From: Magnetospirillum moscoviense
GTDB lineage: Bacteria > Pseudomonadota > Alphaproteobacteria > Rhodospirillales > Magnetospirillaceae
Direction of reading: 5' to 3'
DNA: 64,000 bases
NCBI RefSeq assembly: GCF_001650635.1
Contig: NZ_LWQU01000152.1
Location: 87,668-151,667 of the forward strand
Shown here: positions 10,567-25,599 of the stretch, piece by piece
Layout of the letters: each line of letters begins with the position of its first letter
How positions within the stretch are numbered: the first letter of the stretch is position 1
Program-made: the position numbers and the translations under genes
The notes under the pieces: generated by a model
Seen by the model: the letters and a program-made list of their open reading frames with translations, nothing else
What the model was told of the DNA's origin: nothing
Database searches by the model: none

Positions 10567-11565
10567 ATGGACGCGGTCACGCTCAGCCTGCCGGCCCTGA
10601 TCGCCATCATCGTGGTGGCGCTGGCCTTCGACTTCATCAACGGCCTGCACGACGCCGCCAACTCGATCGCCACCGTGGTCTCGACCCGGGTGCTGCCGCC
10701 GAAATACGCCGTCGCCTGGGCCGCCTTCTTCAACTTCATCGCCTTCCTGTTCTTCGGCCTGCATGTGGCCAAGACCGTCGGCACCGGCATCGTCCAGCCC
10801 AGCGTCGTCGATCCGTTCATCATCCTGGCCGCCCTGGTCGGCGCCATCTTCTGGAACCTGTTCACCTGGTGGCTGGGCTTCCCGTCATCGTCGTCGCACG
10901 CCTTGATCGGCGGCCTGGCCGGTGCGGCGATCGCCAAGGCCGGTCTGGGCGGGCTGTCCAGCGCCGGCTTCACCAAGACGGCGCTGGCCATCGTCGGCTC
11001 GCCGTTGTCGGGCTTCATGCTGGCGGTGATGCTGATGATCCTGGTCAGCTGGGCGCTGCGCCGGGCGACGCCGTTCCTGGTCGATCGCGGATTCCGCCAT
11101 TTGCAATTGGTGTCGGCTGCGCTGTATTCGCTGGGTCACGGCGGCAACGACGCCCAGAAGACCATGGGCATCATCGCCGTCCTGCTGTTTTCGCAAGGCT
11201 ATCTGGGCGACAGCTTCTATGTGCCGTTCTGGGTGGTGATGGCGGCGCAGACCGCCATGGGCCTGGGCACCTTGATGGGCGGCTGGCGCATCGTCAAGAC
11301 CATGGGCTCGAAGATCACCGACCTGAAGCCGTTCCAGGGCTTCTGCGCCGAAACCGCCGGGGCCATGACCCTGTTCGGCGCCACTTGGCTGGGCATTCCG
11401 GTTTCCACCACCCACACCATCACCGGCGCCATCGTCGGCGTCGGCTCGATCAGGCGGGCCAGTGCGGTGCGCTGGGGCCTGGCCGCCAACATCGTGGTCG
11501 CCTGGGTCTGCACCATCCCCGCCGCCGGCCTGGTCGCCGCCTGCTTCTATTGGCTGGTGACGTAA
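10567..11565 (+). CDS. pit: Pit-family inorganic phosphate transporter
   Basis: Low-affinity, metal-phosphate:H+ symporter in the inner membrane (PiT family). Length is 332 residues, a compact version without the large central loop of E. coli PitA. Both inverted-repeat signatures are present: FDFINGLHDAANSIATVVSTRVL near residue 20, and YSLGHGGNDAQKTMGIIAVLL near residue 185. Later motifs GFCAETAGAMTLFGATWLGIPVSTTHTITGAIVGVG are also typical. About ten hydrophobic helices are seen. It follows the DUF47 gene by four bases. It converges on the tail-collar genes, with an intrinsic terminator between them. Confidence 0.96.
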   Translation: MDAVTLSLPALIAIIVVALAFDFINGLHDAANSIATVVSTRVLPPKYAVAWAAFFNFIAFLFFGLHVAKTVGTGIVQPSVVDPFIILAALVGAIFWNLFTWWLGFPSSSSHALIGGLAGAAIAKAGLGGLSSAGFTKTALAIVGSPLSGFMLAVMLMILVSWALRRATPFLVDRGFRHLQLVSAALYSLGHGGNDAQKTMGIIAVLLFSQGYLGDSFYVPFWVVMAAQTAMGLGTLMGGWRIVKTMGSKITDLKPFQGFCAETAGAMTLFGATWLGIPVSTTHTITGAIVGVGSIRRASAVRWGLAANIVVAWVCTIPAAGLVAACFYWLVT

Positions 11566-11569
11566 GCCC

Positions 11570-11604
11570 AAAAAAAGGGCGGCGCGAGGGCCATCGCCTC
11601 GCGC
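11570..11604 (-). terminator. intrinsic terminator of the tail-collar operon
   Basis: Read on the minus strand, an eight-pair GCGCGAGG/CCTCGCGC stem (arms 11582-11589 and 11597-11604) is followed by CGCCC and seven T residues (the A-run at 11570-11576). This is a strong rho-independent terminator for the minus-strand collar genes. No equivalent T-run serves the converging pit gene. Confidence 0.8.
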
Positions 11605-11629
11605 AGCCCCTTTCGGGAAACGACAATTC

Positions 11630-12403
11630 CTAGTTCGGGTTAACCGGGAAAATTCCGGTGACCGCGACGCAGGCGGTCATGGCCAGTTCGGGAGGAATCA
11701 TGTTGATCACCATGTTCTTGAACTCGGCTCCATTCTGGTAGCCGCCGGCGATGGAATTGACCACCGTGGGTCCGCCCGCAGTCGATGGCAGCCCGCTAAG
11801 GGCAATGGAAATTCCGCCGACATTGACCGGATTGGTCATGGTCCCGGTCCAGGTCTTCCTGGCCGACGGGCCTCCGCCCGGCGAACCGGCCAGATAGGGA
11901 TAGGCATCCGACGGCACCGCCGCCGCCGCCGCGGTGTTGTTGCTGACGACCTGCAGCTTGGGTTGCAAAGTGACCGGCGTGACCTGGCCGGTGAAGGTCG
12001 CAGCGTGGGTATGGGCCGGCATTTGCGCCTGGGTCAGTGCCAGCGATTCGACGCCGCGCAGTTGCCCCAGATTGACTTTGGACGGCACGTTGGGATCGGC
12101 GGGGGAGACTAGACCGGCCCCCACCGGCGCGCGCGACAACAGGTTGGGCAGGCCGAAGGTGGTGCCGCCATTGCCGCCATAGATGTTGCCGTACAACGCA
12201 AACAATGCCTGATAATCATTGACGTTCACGACCCGGCCATCGGCGGGAAGAAAGCCAACCGGGCAGAACTTTTCCGCAACGAAACACACGGTTCCCATAT
12301 AGGGCTGCGCGTCGCAGGCCAGGGCCGGATTTGCCGCACCGAAGGCACCTGCGGCCACCGCCGCGGCCAGCACCCGGAACGATAGGGCTTTGCTGCTTGT
12401 CAT
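11630..12403 (-). CDS. secreted phage-tail-collar-domain protein, copy 3
   Basis: Exported protein of the tail-collar/microcystin-dependent-protein (MdpB-like) superfamily; 257 residues. A signal peptide (about 1-29, ending NPALA) precedes CDAQPYMGTVCFVAEKFCP. The collar domain follows: LPADGRVVNVNDYQALFALYG, then FGLPNLLSRAPVG. MPAHTH comes next, then a Ser/Ala/Gly/Pro-rich segment and the C-terminal MTACVAVTGIFPVNPN. Cysteines near both ends may form disulfides. It is the last of three tandem paralogues read on the minus strand, ahead of a strong terminator. No phage structural genes adjoin. Function is unknown; a surface or extracellular fibre-like role is an inference. Confidence 0.85.
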   Translation of the reverse strand: MTSSKALSFRVLAAAVAAGAFGAANPALACDAQPYMGTVCFVAEKFCPVGFLPADGRVVNVNDYQALFALYGNIYGGNGGTTFGLPNLLSRAPVGAGLVSPADPNVPSKVNLGQLRGVESLALTQAQMPAHTHAATFTGQVTPVTLQPKLQVVSNNTAAAAAVPSDAYPYLAGSPGGGPSARKTWTGTMTNPVNVGGISIALSGLPSTAGGPTVVNSIAGGYQNGAEFKNMVINMIPPELAMTACVAVTGIFPVNPN

Positions 12404-12436
12404 GGATGATCTCCTGTCACTTCCTGGCGAGGCCGC

Positions 12437-13168
12437 TTAGTTGGGCCGTTCCGGATAGGTGTAGCCCGAGCCGGCCACGCACATGGTCAGCACCAACGAC
12501 GGCGGCTGAATGGAAAAGGCCGCACCGTTACCGACGACGGCATTGGCCACCGTTCCGCTGGCGGCACCGCCGCTCAACGCCACGGACAGTCCCTCGATCA
12601 CGATAGGCGCGGAAAGCGTCGGCACCCACATCGGAAACGGTGCCCCGGCGATATTGGATGCGGTCGCCGACGGAATGTTGGTGGTGGCCGGCGCCGACGA
12701 AGCCTGCAAGGTGATGGTCGGCGGCGGGGTCTGGGAAAGGTTGATGCCGAAGGTCGCGGAATGGCTGTGCGGCGGCATGGCAGTAAAGGGCATGATCTGG
12801 GTTGTATTGCCCAGGGTGGTCCCAACGGCGGTCTGCACGAACCCCCCGGCGCCGGACGGATTGGCCCCCACCGCGATTTTGCCCTGCAGATCCGGTACCT
12901 TGTAGGTCATCGTCGAGGGCGACGAGCCAGACCCGCCGTAGGTCTGGCCAATCAAACTAAAAAGGACCTGGTCCTGATAGACGGTCAGTGAGCTCCCGTT
13001 GGCGTAGTACATTCCAGCGGGACAATAGCTGGCTGCGGTGAAGCACACCGACCCGACCATGTAGTCCGGGCCACAAGCTTGGGCCGGACCAGGGGCCAGG
13101 ATGGACAGCCCCGCGACCACGGAAAGGACTCCGCAGACCGGCGCAATCGCAAATGCGGATTTCTTCAT
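12437..13168 (-). CDS. secreted phage-tail-collar-domain protein, copy 2
   Basis: Paralogue of the flanking genes, 243 residues. The signal peptide is MKKSAFAIAPVCGVLSVVAG...AQA. The mature N-terminus CGPDYMVGSVCFTAASYCPAGMYYANG repeats the CxPxYxGxVC...YCPxG pattern. The collar core is YQDQVLFSLIGQTYGGSG, then YKVPDLQGKIAVG. MPPHSHSATF corresponds to the MPAHTH of copy 3, and the C-terminus LTMCVAGSGYTYPERPN matches the family. The middle is Pro/Thr/Ala-rich and diverges most. The ribosome site GGAG lies about eight bases upstream. It is separated by about 33 bases from each neighbour, consistent with one transcript. Confidence 0.85.
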   Translation of the reverse strand: MKKSAFAIAPVCGVLSVVAGLSILAPGPAQACGPDYMVGSVCFTAASYCPAGMYYANGSSLTVYQDQVLFSLIGQTYGGSGSSPSTMTYKVPDLQGKIAVGANPSGAGGFVQTAVGTTLGNTTQIMPFTAMPPHSHSATFGINLSQTPPPTITLQASSAPATTNIPSATASNIAGAPFPMWVPTLSAPIVIEGLSVALSGGAASGTVANAVVGNGAAFSIQPPSLVLTMCVAGSGYTYPERPN

Positions 13169-13201
13169 CTTCGTCTCCGATCATTCAGTCTGGGAACGGT
13201 G

Positions 13202-13921
13202 TCAGGGGCGCGGCGGATAAACGCCGGACACGGCGATGCAGTAGGTCAGCCCCTGCTGCGGCGAGATGGTCGGCACCGGCTTGCTGCCCCCCGCCACGTC
13301 GTTGATCACCTGCCCGACGATGGTGCCGCTTTGCGCAGCCGTCAGACCGCCGACCGACACCAGGGCGGTCTGCGGCTCGGGAGCCCACATCTTGGTCGGC
13401 GCGGCGTTACCGGCCATGATGTTGCTGGTCGGCGTCGGCGCGTTGGTGCCGCCGGACGCGCTGTTGGCCGCGACGCCGGCCACCTGCATGGTGGCGGTGG
13501 CCTGGATCGCGCCGTTGACGCCCGGGGTGAAGGTGGCGGTATGGGTGTGGGACGTCAGGTTGGCGGTGGTCAGCGTGACGGCTTCCGCCCCCAGCTTGAA
13601 GCCCCGGTTGGAGCCGGACGAGTTCAAGCCGACGGCCACGCGATCCCGCATGTCCGGAAGGTTGAAAGTTGTTTTACCATCACCACCAAAGACTGTGTAT
13701 AACAACGAATAGAGCGCGGCATTGTTGCTGATCAGCAGGGAACGCCCATCGGCGGGCAGATAATCTTGCGGACAATAACTGGTGCCGATGGTGCAGACCG
13801 TGCCGATATAGGGCTCGGACGGACAGGCGTTGGCGGGCGACGACGACACCGACAAAAGCACCGCCGTCAGTACGGCGGTGGCAGCGGCGGACCCGAACAC
13901 CCTTGGCGAATTAGAGATCAT
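13202..13921 (-). CDS. secreted phage-tail-collar-domain protein, copy 1 (promoter-proximal)
   Basis: First gene of the three-gene minus-strand unit, 239 residues. The signal peptide runs to about residue 32 (SSSPANA), then CPSEPYIGTVCTIGTSYCPQDYLPADG. The collar motif is NNAALYSLLYTVFGGDGKTTFNLPDMRDRVAVG, followed by LTSHTHTATF and the C-terminal LTYCIAVSGVYPPRP. GGAGGG precedes the ATG. A 9-bp-arm palindrome at 13971-13998 lies 50 bases upstream and is a candidate operator. The three copies share N-terminal Cys pattern, collar and C-terminal motif but differ in the middle, which suggests diversification of an exposed region. Confidence 0.86.
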   Translation of the reverse strand: MISNSPRVFGSAAATAVLTAVLLSVSSSPANACPSEPYIGTVCTIGTSYCPQDYLPADGRSLLISNNAALYSLLYTVFGGDGKTTFNLPDMRDRVAVGLNSSGSNRGFKLGAEAVTLTTANLTSHTHTATFTPGVNGAIQATATMQVAGVAANSASGGTNAPTPTSNIMAGNAAPTKMWAPEPQTALVSVGGLTAAQSGTIVGQVINDVAGGSKPVPTISPQQGLTYCIAVSGVYPPRP

Positions 13922-13970
13922 GGATACCCCCTCCAGGTTACCGATATGAAGCGATCAATCCGCACACGAC

Positions 13971-13998
13971 ACCGCTTTTGGTTCGGTATAAAAGCGGT
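13971..13998. promoter_or_regulatory. operator-like palindrome upstream of the collar operon
   Basis: ACCGCTTTT (13971-13979) and AAAAGCGGT (13990-13998) are perfect 9-bp inverted repeats with a ten-base spacer, about 50 bases upstream of collar copy 1. The A+T-rich flank and position fit a repressor or activator site for the minus-strand unit. Confidence 0.5.
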
Positions 13999-14273
13999 AT
14001 GCCATGCTTTTTCGACTGACAACTCAATCAAGGACTACCTTAATGGGTATTACCATAACATCGCAACAATGTCTGGTACACGCTCAAAATCGCCGCGATG
14101 CTGTGTCGAGTTGTGACGACTTGCATCGACAGGTGACGCGCTCGCTATTCAGTTGATCAATCAAGCCATGAGCGCTATCCTCGCCGCTGGAAAACCAACC
14201 AATGGCTGCCGCGTGTCTATTCATTTCCCCCTCGGCATGTCCCATAACCGCTTGATGCACAGAGAGTGAAGTC
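13999..14273. other. A+T-rich divergent intergenic region between collar operon and giant adhesin
   Basis: No convincing gene lies here. The stretch is clearly richer in A+T than its surroundings from about 13999 to 14075 and should hold both divergent promoters. I can name no sigma-70 elements with confidence. AGAGAGTGA just before 14274 is the likely ribosome binding site of the giant gene. Confidence 0.5.
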
Positions 14274-21548
<7,275 letters not shown>

Positions 21549-21580
21549 GCATGATGAAGGTTCAGGGGGTATTGGGTTTC

Positions 21581-23251
21581 ATGACGATTTCGACCGGTTC
21601 CGCTTCCCGCGCCGCCCGCCTGTTGGCCGCGGCCTCGACCCTGGTGCTGCTGTCGGCCTGTGCGGTAACGCCCGAGCCCTTCACGCCGTCGGACTTCCAG
21701 GCGGCGGCCCAGGCCGACCGCAAGGCGATGTTCGAGGGACAGCCGGCGCTGACCAAGCCGCTGACCCTGGAAGACGCCTTGGCTCGGGTGCTGAAATACA
21801 ATCTGGACAAGCGCGCCAAGATGATGGAGGAAACGCTGGCCCTGGGGCAGCTGGACCTGTCGCGCTTCGACCTGTTGCCCAAGATCGCCGCCAATGCCGG
21901 CTATACCGGCCGCTCGGAAGCCAACGCGACGCGCTCGCGCGATTACTATACCCAGACTACCAGCAGCACGTCGAACCCGACCTATTCGGCCGACCGCGAC
22001 GCCATCACCGCCGATCTGGGTCTGACGTGGAACATCCTGGATTTCGGCGCCAGCTATTATTCGGCCAAGCAGAACGCCGACCGCGCCCTGATCGCCGCCG
22101 AGCGTCGCCGCAAGTCGGTGGCCAATCTGGCCCAGGAGGTGCGCTTCTCGTTCTGGCGGGCCGCCGCCGCCCAGGTCATGAAGGACCGGGTGGTCGGCGT
22201 GATCACCCTGGCCGAGAACGCCCTGAACGACGCCGAGAAGGTCGAGAACGAGCGCCTGCGCAACCCGACCGAATCCCTGCGCATCCAAAAGACCCTGCTG
22301 GAAAGCATCCGCCAGCTCGAAGCCATCGACCAGGAGCTGACCAGCGCCAAGGCCGAATTGGCCGCCCTGATCAACGTGGCCCCGGGCAGCGATTTCCGCT
22401 TAGCGGTGCCCGCCGCCTCCGCCATGCCGATCCCGGAATGGTCGGCCTCGCTGGAATCCATGGAAGAGCAGGCGCTGGCCAACAACCCCGATGTGCGCGA
22501 GCAGGATTACCAGGGCCGCATCACCGCCGACGAGACCCGCAAGGAAATCCTGAAGCTGCTGCCCGGCATCAATTTCAGCCTGTCGCGCCAGTACGACCAC
22601 AATTCCTTCCTGATGGAAAACCGCTGGTACGAAGCCGGCGCCAAATTAAGCTGGAACCTGCTGAACCTGCTGTCGGCGCCCGACCGGTTGGACCATGCCG
22701 ACAAGACCGAGCAGGTGGCCACCGCCAAGCGGCTGGCCCTGCGCATGGCGGTGCTGGCCCAGGTCCATGTGGTGTCGCACCAGTTCAAGTCGGCGGCGCG
22801 CCAGTTCGAACGCGCCGACAAGCTGTGGAGGATCGAGACCCGGCTGGCGGCGGCGTCCGACAACCAAAGCCGTGGCGGCACCACCAACGAAATCGAGCGC
22901 GTCACCACCGAGACCTCGGCCATTGCCGCCGAGTTGCGCCGCTACCAGACCTATGCCCAGATGCAGTCGGCCTTCGGCAAGCTGCAGGCCACTATCGGAA
23001 ATGACCCGCTGCCCGCCGAGGTGGCCGGCCACGATCTGGAATCCTTGAGCGAAAGCCTGGCCGCCGTCCCGGCCGAACCGGCTGCGCAAGCCACGCCCGA
23101 GCCGGCGAACAGGGCTGAACCGGCCCCCGTGGCCGACCGACTGAAGGGTCTGATCGAGTCCATCGGCGAATGGCTGTCGGCCAAGCCCGAGCCCCAGGAA
23201 CAGGCGATGCGCGACCACATTCAAACCCTGGTGGCCGAGTCGAACCCATGA
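21581..23251 (+). CDS. TolC-family outer-membrane efflux lipoprotein
   Basis: Outer-membrane channel of a tripartite export system, 556 residues. The start at ATG 21581 is preferred over 21551 because AGGGGG lies about ten bases upstream and it gives a clean lipoprotein signal (MTISTGSASRAARLLAAASTLVLLSAC, lipobox LLSAC). The TolC helical-barrel repeats are visible: TLEDALARVLKYNLDKRAK, an aromatic/Asn-rich strand segment, LGLTWNILDFGASYYSAKQ, then the second half from about residue 290 with KLSWNLLNLLSAPDR. An 80-residue Pro/Ala-rich tail extends beyond the usual end. It starts 32 bases after the giant protein's stop and overlaps the next HlyD gene, so all three are probably one transcript. 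Confidence 0.92.
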   Translation: MTISTGSASRAARLLAAASTLVLLSACAVTPEPFTPSDFQAAAQADRKAMFEGQPALTKPLTLEDALARVLKYNLDKRAKMMEETLALGQLDLSRFDLLPKIAANAGYTGRSEANATRSRDYYTQTTSSTSNPTYSADRDAITADLGLTWNILDFGASYYSAKQNADRALIAAERRRKSVANLAQEVRFSFWRAAAAQVMKDRVVGVITLAENALNDAEKVENERLRNPTESLRIQKTLLESIRQLEAIDQELTSAKAELAALINVAPGSDFRLAVPAASAMPIPEWSASLESMEEQALANNPDVREQDYQGRITADETRKEILKLLPGINFSLSRQYDHNSFLMENRWYEAGAKLSWNLLNLLSAPDRLDHADKTEQVATAKRLALRMAVLAQVHVVSHQFKSAARQFERADKLWRIETRLAAASDNQSRGGTTNEIERVTTETSAIAAELRRYQTYAQMQSAFGKLQATIGNDPLPAEVAGHDLESLSESLAAVPAEPAAQATPEPANRAEPAPVADRLKGLIESIGEWLSAKPEPQEQAMRDHIQTLVAESNP

Positions 23252-23976
23252 TGTACCGGGGTGCCGTGATGGCGCTTTGCCTGCTGGCCGCCGCCCCGGC
23301 CGGCGGGCAGGAAGCGGTCATCCCGGTCCAGTTGGTCGCGGTTCAATACACCACCTTGTCGTCGGAACTGGCGGCCAAGATCGACCGCATCGCCGTCAAG
23401 GAAGGCGAACGCTTCCGCGAGGGCCAGGTGCTGGTGGCGCTGGATTGCACCATCCAGCGCGCCCAGTTCGACGAGGCCCAGGCCGTCCTGGCGGCGGCCG
23501 AACGATCGAAGACGGTGCACAAGCGCCTGCTGGAACTGAACTCGGCCGGTCAGTTGGAAACCGAGAAGGCGGCATCGGAAGCCGCCGTCGCCCAGGCCAA
23601 GGCGCAATCGGCGCGGGCGATCTTGTCCAAATGCACCATTCACGCCCCCTTCTCGGGCCGCGTGGTCGAGCAGAAGGCCAGACCCCACCAATATGTCCAG
23701 GCCGGCCAGCCGGTGCTGGAGATCCTGGACGATTCCACCATCGAGGCCGAGTTCATCGTGCCGTCGGCCTGGGTCAGAAGCGTCAAGCCGGGGGCCTCCA
23801 TCCAGGTGGCGGTCGAGGAAACCAAGAAAAGCTATACCGCCAAGGTGGTGCGCATCGGCGCCAAAGTCGATGCCGTCAGCCACTCGGTCAAGGTGGTGGC
23901 CGAGATCAAGGCCGACAGTCCCGAATTGATGGCCGGGATGACCGGGCGGGTGACCGGGGCACCCGGCGCGCCGTGA
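23248..23976 (+). CDS. small periplasmic HlyD/RND-type adaptor protein
   Basis: Membrane-fusion (periplasmic adaptor) protein, 242 residues. A Sec signal (MMYRGAVMALCLLAAAPAGG) precedes a split lipoyl/barrel-sandwich domain (ELAAKIDRIAVKEGERFREGQVLVALDC ... IHAPFSGRVVEQKARPHQYVQAGQPVLEI). A short alpha-hairpin lies between (AQFDEAQAVLAAAERSKTVHK), and a beta-barrel ends KADSPELMAGMTGRVTG. ATG 23248 overlaps the TolC stop as ATGA; ATG 23251 is an alternative. It overlaps the next gene by four bases (GTGA). It lacks a TM anchor, so it should be free in the periplasm or bound to a partner. Confidence 0.9.
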   Translation: MMYRGAVMALCLLAAAPAGGQEAVIPVQLVAVQYTTLSSELAAKIDRIAVKEGERFREGQVLVALDCTIQRAQFDEAQAVLAAAERSKTVHKRLLELNSAGQLETEKAASEAAVAQAKAQSARAILSKCTIHAPFSGRVVEQKARPHQYVQAGQPVLEILDDSTIEAEFIVPSAWVRSVKPGASIQVAVEETKKSYTAKVVRIGAKVDAVSHSVKVVAEIKADSPELMAGMTGRVTGAPGAP

Positions 23977-25286
23977 GCGCCGAGCGGTCGCCGCTGGCCG
24001 CCCTGCTGGCGCTGGAACAACAGATCCGCACCGCCGAGAATGCGGCCGCCCTGCACTTCGTCATCGTCAACGACACCCGCATGCTGGTCGAGTACCGCCA
24101 GGCGGCACTGTTTTCCGCCGACGGCGCCCTGATGGCGGTGTCGGGCGTCGATGCGGTCGAGCGCTCGTCGCCCTTCGCCCAATGGGTCGAGCGGGCCTGC
24201 CGGCATCTGGCCGCCGACCGCCCGCAGGTGGCCGGGGCCGAGGCCTTGAGCGGCCAGGACGGTGCCGAATGGGGCGATTGGCTGCCGGCCTGCGCCTTGT
24301 GGCTGCCGCTGACCGGGCCGGACGGGCGCACGTTCGGCACCTTGCTGCTGGCCCGCGAGGCGCCTTGGACCGAGGCCGACCTGACCCTGACCGAGCGGGC
24401 GGCATTGATGGCCGCCTTCGCCCTGGCCGCCCACGACCGGCCGGCGCCATGGCAGACCTTGGTGCGGCGCATCCGCCAGACCCCGCGCCTGCGCCTGGCG
24501 GCGGTGGCGGCCTTGGTGCTGGCCCTGATCTTTCCGGTGCGGTTGTCGGTGCTGGCGCCGGCCGAGATCGTCGCCAGCCGGCCGGCGGTGGTTCGCGCCC
24601 CCATGGACGGCACCATCGAGGCGATCATGGTCACCCCCAACCAGGCGGTGGCGGCCGGCGCCTTGCTCGCCAGCCTGGATCGCACCACCCTGGAAGGCCG
24701 CGCCGAGGTGGCGCGCAAGGCGGTGGCCACCGCCCAGGCCGAGTTGGATCAGGTGACCCAGCAATCCTTTTTCGACCCCAAGGCCAAGGCCCAGGTGGCG
24801 GTGATCAAGGCCCGCATCGAGGAACGCAGCGCCGAACTGGCGCAATTGGCCGACCAGTTGGAGCGCAGCCGGATCAAGGCCCCGCGCGCCGGCACCGCCA
24901 TCTTGGACGATCCGGCCGAGTGGCAGGGCCGGCCGGTGGCGGTGGGCGAGCGCATCCTGGCCATCGCCGACCCCGGCGAGGTCGAAATCGAGGCCTGGTT
25001 GGCCCCGGCCGACCTGATCCTTCTGGAAGCCGGCGGGCCGGTGACGGTGTTCCTGAATTCAGATCCGCTGTCGGCGCTGTCGGCGTCGCTGCTGTACGTC
25101 ACCTACGAGGCCATCGCCCGCCCCGACGGCCAGATGGCCCATCGGGTCAGGGCCAGGCTTGCCCCCGACAGCCATGCCCGGCTGGGGCGCAAGGGCACCG
25201 CCCGCCTGGATGGCCGGCGGGTTCCGCTGATCTATTGGCTGGCCCGGCGACCGCTGGGGATCATCCGGTCCAGCCTGGGATTCTAA
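23973..25286 (+). CDS. inner-membrane GAF-like/HlyD fusion adaptor
   Basis: 437 residues from GTG 23973, overlapping the previous stop. Residues 1-150 resemble a cytoplasmic GAF-like sensor (LALEQQIRTAENAAALHFVIVND ... LWLPLTGPDGRTFGTLLLARE ... LTLTERAALMAAFALAA). One TM helix lies near 172-192 (LAAVAALVLALIFPV). The periplasmic HlyD part follows: RAPMDGTIEAIMVTPNQAVAAGALLASLD, a coiled-coil hairpin, then IKAPRAGTAILDDPAEWQGRPVAVGERI and a barrel. The GAF call rests on pattern, not on a search. The fusion would let a cytoplasmic signal act on the export complex. Its TAA stop overlaps the stop of an antisense gene at 25283. Confidence 0.85.
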   Translation: MSAERSPLAALLALEQQIRTAENAAALHFVIVNDTRMLVEYRQAALFSADGALMAVSGVDAVERSSPFAQWVERACRHLAADRPQVAGAEALSGQDGAEWGDWLPACALWLPLTGPDGRTFGTLLLAREAPWTEADLTLTERAALMAAFALAAHDRPAPWQTLVRRIRQTPRLRLAAVAALVLALIFPVRLSVLAPAEIVASRPAVVRAPMDGTIEAIMVTPNQAVAAGALLASLDRTTLEGRAEVARKAVATAQAELDQVTQQSFFDPKAKAQVAVIKARIEERSAELAQLADQLERSRIKAPRAGTAILDDPAEWQGRPVAVGERILAIADPGEVEIEAWLAPADLILLEAGGPVTVFLNSDPLSALSASLLYVTYEAIARPDGQMAHRVRARLAPDSHARLGRKGTARLDGRRVPLIYWLARRPLGIIRSSLGF

Positions 25287-25558
25287 CGATGCAGGCGGCG
25301 ATCCTCGAGAAAGCGCGATCCCTCGCCCCAATCATTGTTGATCAATATCAGGTCGATGGTGGCGGCGCGCATCCGGTCGGGCTGTCTGGACCGGGCATCC
25401 TCGGCCAGCATCATTTCGGCCTCGCGCAGGGGCTCGGGCCGGACGTCCTTGTCAAAACGCTCGAGCGTCACCGCGATCTGACGGTTCGAAGAGCCAACCT
25501 CGCCGGCCCATGCCGGCCAAGCCGCCACCAGGGCGGCGATCACAGCCAGGCGCCACAT
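25283..25558 (-). CDS. small exported protein encoded antisense inside the export operon
   Basis: 91 residues: a signal peptide MWRLAVIAALVAAWPAWAGE, then a charged mature part of about 70 residues (QIAVTLERFDKDVRPEPLREAEMML ... ATIDLILINNDWGEGSRFLED). ATG is at 25558, preceded on the minus strand by GGAG eight bases upstream. The TAG stop shares bases with the TAA of the GAF-HlyD gene. The start lies 41 bases from the M50 gene ATG on the other strand. I do not recognise a family. The signal peptide, ribosome site and exact fit into the gap support coding. It fills most of the otherwise empty 313-base gap. Confidence 0.6.
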   Translation of the reverse strand: MWRLAVIAALVAAWPAWAGEVGSSNRQIAVTLERFDKDVRPEPLREAEMMLAEDARSRQPDRMRAATIDLILINNDWGEGSRFLEDRRLHR

Positions 25559-25599
25559 CGTCGTCACTCCGTGTCGCGACCATCGCATCGAGGTCGCCC

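Noticed and set aside
11630..13921. Prophage remnant
   Set aside because: Only the collar domain is phage-like. All three copies have signal peptides, and no integrase, capsid, tail or att sites are nearby.
14153..14164. TTGATCAATCAA upstream of the giant gene as an FNR box
   Set aside because: The spacing between half-sites is two bases instead of four, and the flanks are not symmetric.
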